Part shown: positions 56,084 through 64,000 of the stretch, piece by piece
How positions within the stretch are numbered: the first letter of the stretch is position 1
Layout of the letters: each line of letters begins with the position of its first letter
Origin: Acarospora socialis
Lineage: Eukaryota > Ascomycota > Lecanoromycetes > Acarosporales > Acarosporaceae
Length of the DNA: 64,000 nt
Reading direction: 5' to 3'
Assembly (NCBI GenBank): GCA_025617375.2
Contig: JAMYGW020000002.1
Coordinates: forward strand, 3,410,001-3,474,000
Translations under genes and position numbers: made by a program
Notes under the pieces: generated by a model
Told to the model about the DNA's origin: nothing
Seen by the model: only the letters and a program-made list of their open reading frames with translations
Database searches by the model: none

Positions 56084-58620
56084 CAGTGAACAATAACAAG
56101 GTTACCACACATCAAATTTTTTTCAAATTTTCACAAACACATAGAGAAATGATGATCTGTAAGTAAGTAATCAACATCATCATCATTGTACAAACAAATC
56201 AATCATCTACAAAAATGTTCACTTCTATCTCAGTAATCAATGATATAGTATAGACACAGAACAATAAAGTAAATACTTCTCAATATAGAGACTGATTTGA
56301 GAAACTAATTATATGAAGATATATAACAGTGAATTTTAATTTGACATTATTTAGACACAGATTCTGAAGAAGTGAAAAGATAAAAAGAAAATAAAGTTAT
56401 GACTGAAAAAAAATCAAATGATGATCTTAATACTGCAGCAGACTTTTTATATTGAAGCTGTTATTATATAGTTCTGATTTGTACAATTTACAGTAATATA
56501 CTACATTAAACATTACTGACATCTTTTTAGTGAGAAAGAGAATAAGAAGAAATGTAATTCTTTAAATTATAATAGATTATTGAGTTAATTCATAGATTCT
56601 ACAAGCTGTACAGTTTTATTAAGTGAATAATAATGAAGTTCTTTGTATGACTGATGCTCTACTTTTTATTTAACTTTATTTTTACTTTCACTTTTAAATT
56701 CATTATTATCACAACTCTGATCACAATCATCATGTAAGTACATAAAAATAATTTTGATACATTAATGTTAATAAATTGTATGATGTAGAGTTCTTGTCAT
56801 ATACAATGCAGTCATTACTGTCACTGTTACTTAGCAGAATTTTGTTCTCTTAATAAAACAGCAACAGTTCACTCTCTTTGTTCACAGTTTACAGAGTAAA
56901 AGATTTTTAATTTTTTTTGAACAATCTGTGAAGTTTGTATAAAATGCAATTATTTTACAGCAGATTTCAACACATCATTCTTTATACATCAATAACATTT
57001 TTATTTAGTCTCATGAAAGAGTTAAATAAATATGTACACAGTGCATGTCAATATTAAGATTCTTCTCAAAATGTTGTTGTATTGCAGAACATTTTGATGA
57101 GACATGTAAAAATTATAAATAATGTAATTATGCAGCTCACTGCTTTATATAAAATGACAATAAGAATGCTGTTGATGAGAATGATGATGATATTGTAATA
57201 GTTAAAGAGTATCATTTAAATTTAAATTCTGAGTTTGCTGAGCATAAAGATAAATTATCACTGAAGAACATTATTGTGTTGTGATAAATACATATGAATT
57301 TTTTTTAATCTTGTTGTTGATTTTTGTTCTTTACTTCTCATTTAATCATATGAGTTATTATGACATCTGAGCAAGACTTACACTTCTTTGCAGTGCTCAG
57401 AACTAATAGTTATATCATTAATGAAGTTAAGTAAGTCAGTAGATTAAATTTATAATCAATATAATTGTATTTAATTTGTACAATACTGTAGTTTCATTGA
57501 TATTATAGAAAGAAAATCAATTTTCTTGCTTATATAAAGATATACATGATCTTAATCACACAAGTTTCAATTTTCTTGCTTATGTAATAATATACACAGT
57601 CACAATCACACAAATTTTAATTTCTAAATTGTATAAATAAAATTCATTATTCACAATGTTAGCACAAGCTGTGAATCTTAACTTCTGCAAAGACTATGTT
57701 ATATAGCTGTTTTAAGAAAATCACTTCAGTTAAAATATTAGCAGAAAACTTCAAAATGAGTTGAACATCACTTGCAATTATTGTATGATTGAGTGAAGAT
57801 TGCAAAAATAATAAATTTCAAAGAAAATCAAAATTATTGACACTTCTGAACTACAAATCAAGATTGTTGCTTTGTTTTATGAAATATATCTCAATAATGT
57901 TTAAATACTACATGTATTGCAGAAAAAAGAACATGAAATTGAATTGTATGAAATCATATGATTATGAAAAAAGATAAAAATAATTTGTTGACATTCTTTG
58001 TTTAATATTGAAGAGATAAAAGAAGAAATGATACAGCTTGTATTGAAAGAGTTGAATACTGATGTTATTGATGAATATAAATGAGAATTACTTCATACTC
58101 ACTTTCATATGAAAAAATTCAACATCTATTAATATATCATTCTGATTCTATTTCTGATCACTTTCTGACATGCTGTATTAAAGATTGTTTATTTGATATG
58201 ATTAAACATTTAAATTCTCAAGATTACATTTGTTGTACAAAAGATCTTCAATGTCAATATGAAAAATATATTGTGTCAGAATTCAATTATTTATGATTTA
58301 TTGATGATCATGAAAAACTATTCTGTTAAAACATCAAGATCTATGTTGAAATTGATGTTTATTTCAGATACTTATTATAAATTTATATTAATGTATTAAA
58401 TTATATAACAATCAGTGTGCTCTGTCAGTATCTGAATGTTGTTTGCAATTTGAAAGTACATTCTCAAATTTTGTGCTCTGATTGAGACAAGAAAACATTA
58501 TTATGTGTGAAAGTTCATTATGCACTGAGTTATACAACTGCAAATGAACATACATAACTGTCAAAGATTTATTTCTTTGATATCAGCACTGCAAATCAAT
58601 GAATTGAAGCTTGATGAAGT
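56084..58620 (+). mobile_element. Degraded hAT-like DNA transposon (right end unresolved)
   Basis: The amidase homology stops at 56080 and the next bases read CAGTG, the common hAT terminal start, so the junction may be the element's left end. Between about 57090 and 57180 a BED-finger-like text is legible (HFDETCKNYK, then C-N and A-x-H-C). At 58416-58550 the reading ALSVSECCLQFESTFSNFVL, followed by LRQENIIMCESSLCTELYNC, resembles the hAT C-terminal dimerisation domain. Several long gaps and stops interrupt the transposase, and every C followed by C or G has been lost. I could not find the matching right terminal repeat or an 8-bp duplication. The right boundary could extend to about 59400. 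Confidence 0.5.
57517..57615. repeat. Two-copy direct repeat, 50-bp unit
   Basis: Two segments beginning TCAATTTTCTTGCTTAT at 57517 and 57567 are closely related over about 48 bp, ending in AATCACACAA. It lies inside the hAT-like region. Confidence 0.65.
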
Positions 58621-59734
58621 CAGTTGATCAAAAGTTAACTGTTTTGATGATGAGTAAGTTATTTTTATGTTGATATTGCTTTGTACAATTTATTAAGTAA
58701 CTTGTACAGACATTTTTCAAAAATCTTATTCAGCAAGATCTTTAAGATGATATCAGTTTTGCAGATCACATCACATTAGTGATACTGTATATGTTTATTA
58801 TTTGATGAGAAGTTCATGATTATATAAAATTATAAAACATTCATCTTATACAAAAGTAACTCAATTGATCAAATTCAGTAGCAGATAGCTCATAAATGTT
58901 ATATTATTGTTTAGAAATTATCAATGCTAAGAATTATGTGTTGAGAGTCAATGAAGAAATGATGATGATTATGTGAGCATCATATAATGATTAAAATAAG
59001 TCTTCATCACAATTAATTATACAATAGATACTGACTAAAAAGATGTTGATGAATATCTTTCTGCTGTAACTCTTGAGTGATTTACATTATAATTGTAAGT
59101 ATTGAGCATAATTCTGAAAAATGTAAAAGTAAAAAATGTTTTTGCTGATGAGTCATGATGTTATGTTGAGATGTACAAGCAATTATGTATTATCATATGA
59201 TTACATATTGTCTTCAAAATACATTCAATTCTGACAGAATCTGTTAAATTTTATAAAGATTATGCATATCAAAACAGAGAGCTGATTGAATGTAATGAAC
59301 ATCATGAGTTAAGTGAGAATTTTGTATAAAATGATGACAAAGTAAGTTTTGTTAAGAATGAAATGTTCATTAATATTAACTCAGAAAACATGTTGAATGT
59401 CTATCTTTAGAAATTGTGATTTTTTTGCTTGCTGTTGAGAAGTGTGATGTTCTAGCTGCTTTCATAGTTTTAGTTGAAACTAATATCAGAAGTTACTCAT
59501 TATTCATATAGTCTGCATGACAGAGTATGTGAACAGATAATCTTTACAACTTATGTTGATCACAGTTAAATCAACAGTGTATATTTCACTAAATAGACAG
59601 TTAGTCAGCAGTATAGCATGAGTATTCTTTTTATCTTTCAATAAATTCAATAAATTATGAGCCTGAGTTAGCAAGAAGCTTCTCAGAGAAAGTGCATACT
59701 GTTTTAGTGTCTTGACAGCTTGATATGAAAACTC

Positions 59735-59935
59735 AAAGATTGAGTAAAACAAGTATTATTGATCATCAATATAAAGCTTTAAGATTGAGCAAAACAATAT
59801 TTCTTGACAGTCAATATAAAGCTTAAAGATTAAGCAAAACAGCACTCTTAACACTTAATACAGAGCTTAAAGATTGAGCAAAATGAGACATATTAGCAGC
59901 TTGATATGATGCTCAATGATTGAGTGAAACAAGCA
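59735..59935. repeat. Five-copy tandem repeat, ~45-bp unit
   Basis: Copies marked by AAAGATTGAGCAAAAC or a near variant begin at 59735, 59781, 59825, 59869 and 59915, a spacing of 44-46 bp. The array lies between the hAT-like relic and the Copia-like fossil and may belong to the leader or terminal repeat of the latter. Confidence 0.75.
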
Positions 59936-60018
59936 CACACATAAACATATTCTTTCTCTTATTTACATTATCTTTTTCTTGTACATCTTATTACATTAAT
60001 TTATTTATTTCTTATACT

Positions 60019-63000
60019 ACATGTCAACTATCATCACAAGTTACATCATGAACTTCAATGACTCTTTCACAAAACAGCAACTCATTTCAATACTCAGTCA
60101 CAAGAACTGCAATCAATAGTTTACTTTCATGAGAAAATGACTGATAAATGAAGATCTATGATACACTGTTGAGATTTTAGCAGTTAATACTTCAGTTAAT
60201 GACTTCTTTTTTTTTCTCAGCAATCTTAATTTTGAAAGTTAAAAGTTCAATGCAAAAACTCTGTACTAACTCATCATTTATATTAGTGCAGATGATCAGA
60301 AATACATTGCAGACAAGATTAATGTGAAAAACACTTAAAATATCTTAAAGTTCAAATATAGAAAGAAGCTGCAAATCACTGAAAAACAATATCTGATGAA
60401 GTTTATTGAATACAGAATATCAACAAATATGTTCATTAATAAAGCATGAACACATTTCAGCAAACTTGACAAAAAGATTGTAATTACTCAGTCTGATATA
60501 ACTGATTTATTCAAGTCTGAATGACAATTTCAGACATTTCTTCAAGTGTTATTTAAGAACTACATAATGATTTATGACACAATCAATATTCAAGACACTT
60601 TAAACATCAAAAGAGATCTGCAGAAGCTTTAAGAGAAAATAATACAATTAAAGACTGTTGAGACTATTTTATGAACAGATTGATGCAAAGAGAAAGACTT
60701 GACACACTTATATCAGTATGATGTGAGATATCATTATTGAAGATTGTCAAGCTCTAACAATGATTATTTTTCTCAGTGTAAATTAGTTAAATATTTTTTC
60801 TGTTGTGATTCTCATTGCATTTAAGACTGTGAATATCTTTCTGCTGCTTGTAAGAACATTAAATTAAAAAAATCATCTATTTTAATCATGATTAAGTTAG
60901 TCAGAAAGTTAGACAAGTTGTTTATAGACAATTTACATTATAAAAACAAAATAAAATTCAAGCACAAGAACAGAAAGCATAAAGTTTTCAATACTGAGAC
61001 TGAAAAAAACAATGACTCATTTTCATCTGAGTCTGATGTAGAAAAAAACAATAAGATTGTCACTTTGTTTAAAAAAGCTGTCAGTAAGATACTCAACTTT
61101 GAATGAATTGTGAATTTTGAATACTTCACACACATAACTAATCAATGTCAATTCTTCAGTGATCTCTTGATATACATATGATGTTGATAAATTAAAGTTG
61201 AGAAAAAACACTTATACTCACACTACTGTAAAGTTACAATCATGTGAGATGAATTCAGAAACTTTATGAGTCTAAGTTCAACACTCTATGTGTTTGAACT
61301 AAAAGTCAATCTTTTGTTGAAAAAATGAATGTATGAAATGAAATTGCAAAGAAACTTTGATTAACACAGTCTTTACATGTAAAATAAACATAACAATGTC
61401 ATAATAAAAGTGTTTGAGCAGAACAGTATCTATATAGTTAAATATATTGTGAAAAAACTGAATGAATTTGTTCTGTTATTCATTATACACATATTATTCA
61501 ATTCAGAGATGACTCTTTCAGTCACAATACTGAATATGAATTCTCAGATGCAGACTGATTCATTAAGTTCTGTTGACATTTTATTTTCTGTTGACACTTC
61601 ATTTTTAAGTGAAAAGATTAAGATTTACAAGCTGTGACATCAATAATTTGCTTATCTTGATTCTGCAAAACTCTGTGATCTTTATAAAATTATAATTTTT
61701 AAGAAGTTAATTTTCATTGCTGAAGACAAAAAAATATCTGTGAAGTTTGTGTTTTCATTAAGTTTGTTAATCAGCAAGAACACAATATAAATGAGAAAAA
61801 GATTAACATTCTTGCTCTAATTTTTATTGATATATGTAATTTCTTATCTCTGTCATTTGTTGAATATCAGTACTTTCTGAAGATTATGAATAACTATTTT
61901 TAAAAAACATAAATAATACTACTGAAGTGATGCAATAATGTTTCACAAAAACTATGAAAGTAACAATTAAAGATTGAGCTTCAGACTGACACAAAAGTGC
62001 TTACTATATAAAGTAACAATGTTACAGAGTTAAGATCAATTTTGAATGACTGATGCAAATTTTTTAACATTACACTGCAGTACACTGTGCTCTATATGTT
62101 TATTCAGAATGATGTTGCTGAAAAAGTCATTTATATCATTGAAAATTTAGTGCACATCATGATCAAAAAAACAAAACTTTCAATAAAGTTCTAAGTAAAA
62201 ACAACACAAACAGATGTCTATTTTTGCAATTGAACAGTAACTGATTTCTTAATCAATGATAGATAAACAATTTTGAAGAAGATCTTCACTGATGTACAGT
62301 TATTCATTGATTACATTTGTATCTGAAATTGTAAATACTACTTCTATATTGATCTCAAATTGTTGTCAAAGAATAAACAGAATAAGTTCATAAATTGAGA
62401 ATGAATGAAAATTTTCATGAACTATGTAAATAAAATCACAAAACAGTATCTGCTTTGAATTTCAGATCTTAAGTGAATTATTAAAAGTTATGCTGTAAAG
62501 TTTGTTGAGAATGAAAAGAAAGTCAGTGTTGATTTTAAACTGCAAAGATAAATACTGAATATTCTGTCTAAATAAAAATTAATTGAATAATCACAAAAAA
62601 ATGCAGTTATCACAAATTCTGCAGCATTTACAACTTTGTTTATTATTTTTAAGTAAATTCACAGATTCAGATTCATAAGTTTAAATGATAAAGAAAAATT
62701 TAAATTAACTGCAAACAATTTTGACACATTCTCATCAGACATTCATATGATGAATAAATTAACTGTAATCAACTTAAACAGATTACAGACAAGTGAATAA
62801 AATGAGATTAAATAGTTTTTACATATTGAAGTTTCTGTCAATAAAGCACTGAATATTTTAACTGAGAGAGTCAAGACATTTTTGTGTGTTGAGATTTCAA
62901 AGAGAAAATGAAATGATGATGATGAAGATTTCAACAAACTTATAATTAAGATATCATGAATTATACTGATATTCACAACATTCATTACAGATGATAAAAA

Positions 63001-64000
63001 AGATACTAAGAACATCAAATTTAACATTCTTATATCTGTTATTTATGCTGAAGCAGTGAAAGACTTAATTTAAGAAAAAATATAAAAAAATATTATTTAT
63101 GCAGAGTTAACAGTTCTGACAGTCAATGAAATATAAAAAGAAATTGTATCATCAAAGAATGCAAACATAATGATCAACAAGTGAATATTTAAACTCAAAC
63201 TGAATACTGATGAATTTTTGAACAAATTTAAGACAAAAGTTATGATGAGAGATTTTTCACAAATATATAGCATTGATTATGAGAACATCTTTACATCTAT
63301 AGTCAAGTTTAACACTCTTTGAGTTTTTCTTGTCATTGTTGTTCTTAAGAATCTTGAATATCATTAAATAAATATTAATAACATCTTCATGAAATTCTTT
63401 CTTAAAGAGATCATTTATATAATAATTTCTTTTAAAGTTCAAGTTGCATCTAACTGTGTACTGTATATACTGTGTAGTTTTTATGATCTGAAATAAGTTG
63501 CACAAAATTAACATAAGTGATGTATCACTAATCTATATAAATTAAATTTTCATTAAAATAATATTAATTTATATCTTCTCATTCACAGCATCAAAAGAAT
63601 TATGCTGCTTCTTTATGTAAATAATATAATTGTAGTTTCAGTAAATCTGATATATGTTCTCTGATTTAAGAAAGTTCTTGTGAAAATGTTTAAAATTAAG
63701 AATTTAAAGAAGACACAGAAAATTCTTAACATACAAATTACATGCAATCATAAAAGAAGAATTCTACATCTGAATCAGACTCATTATGTAAATAAGATGT
63801 TGAAAGATCTTCATATGTAATTTAATAAGCATAAGATCACAACAATTTCACTCAATAAATATAATGTTTTTCATTTCATCAGTTCAGCTAATTAAAGAAT
63901 AGATTAAAAACAGTATTAATATGCAATTGAAAGTCTGATGTATGCAGAAATTCATACTTAATTAAATATCATCTTTATTTTAAATCAATTAAATCAATAT
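60019..64000 (+). mobile_element. Ty1/Copia-type LTR retrotransposon fossil (continues beyond window)
   Basis: Plus-strand remains of a Copia-family element. Recognisable parts in order are a gag-like start at about 60019, a zinc-knuckle region at about 60795-60835, an integrase-like region at about 61950-62400, and a degenerate reverse transcriptase box at about 63600-63640. This gag, integrase, reverse transcriptase order is the Copia arrangement. The element is clearly broken, with many breaks throughout. It has undergone the same CpG/CpC loss as its neighbour. No long terminal repeat could be paired because the right end lies outside the window; the left repeat may fall within about 59400-60010. 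It is old enough to be fully saturated with mutation; no better age can be given. Confidence 0.7.

Larger units (their letters stand above)
56107..64000. other. AT-rich hypermutated island lacking CG, CC and GG
   Basis: Composition changes sharply at 56107. From there to the window end I found no CG, no GG and one CC (59662-59663) on reading every line. CA, CT, TC, GA, TG and GC remain frequent, and TGA/TCA words are very common. Host DNA immediately to the left has normal numbers of all dinucleotides. The pattern fits saturating C-to-T change at CpG and CpC on both strands. The island carries at least two different transposon types and no intact gene. It continues past the window. Confidence 0.9.

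Noticed and set aside
56107-64000. Mitochondrial or bacterial insertion as the explanation for the AT-rich island
   Set aside because: Total loss of CG, CC and GG with normal GC dinucleotides is not a feature of such DNA, and hAT-like and Copia-like protein traces are present.
56107-64000. Classical CpA-type RIP
   Set aside because: CA and TG are abundant rather than depleted; the missing dinucleotides are CG, CC and GG.
1-64000. tRNA, rRNA or CRISPR features
   Set aside because: Scanning for B-box-like text and cloverleaf potential gave nothing convincing; there are no regularly spaced repeat-spacer arrays and no rRNA-like sequence.

Overview
The window is nuclear DNA of a filamentous ascomycete (Pezizomycotina). 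The evidence is short 45-120 bp GT-AG introns, compact genes on both strands, and fungus-specific families: caleosin, FUN19-type SWIRM protein, Ctp1/Sae2, a fungal sulfotransferase-like family, secreted M43 protease and Kelch-TM protein. A Dothideomycete is my weak preference; the class cannot be fixed from sequence alone.

Layout. 0.5-4.5 kb: long-chain acyl-CoA synthetase and caleosin, both lipid genes. 4.5-7.6 kb: gene-free. 7.6-13 kb: SWIRM protein, CDC50-type flippase subunit, secreted metalloprotease. 13-18.7 kb: gene-poor, with a broken coding relic, a six-cysteine secreted protein and diverged minisatellites. 18.7-31 kb: conserved housekeeping block with Spt16 (FACT), an F-box/propeller protein, Ctp1/Sae2 divergent from it, a tail-anchored sulfotransferase-like protein and a DUF488 protein. 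31-47.8 kb: membrane and secreted proteins (a multi-pass N-glycosylated protein, a possible 125-aa membrane protein, a MARVEL protein, an arylsulfotransferase, a Kelch-TM protein), a seven-zinc-knuckle Gis2/CNBP protein with micro-exons, and a D-threonine aldolase-like enzyme. 49.3-56.1 kb: a decaying accessory zone with a GH3 beta-glucosidase carrying one frameshift, an unknown secreted-type gene carrying one frameshift, an F-box relic, and an amidase with a nonsense codon and no 3' third. 56.1-64 kb: an AT-rich island of dead transposons, hAT-like then Ty1/Copia-like.

The most unusual observation is the mutational state of the island. Reading 56107-64000 line by line I found no CG, no GG and a single CC, although CA, CT, GA, TC, TG and GC are all common. 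This fits C-to-T hypermutation of every C followed by G or C, on both strands. It is not classical RIP, which attacks CpA and would deplete CA/TG. Standard RIP indices would probably score this island as un-RIPped. The next gene outward, the amidase, has a TGA where its family usually has an Arg codon, as expected if the process leaks into flanking DNA.

The genes do not form an obvious biosynthetic cluster. Coordinates of spliced genes come from my own phase-checked exon reading; where a 5' end is unresolved this is stated.
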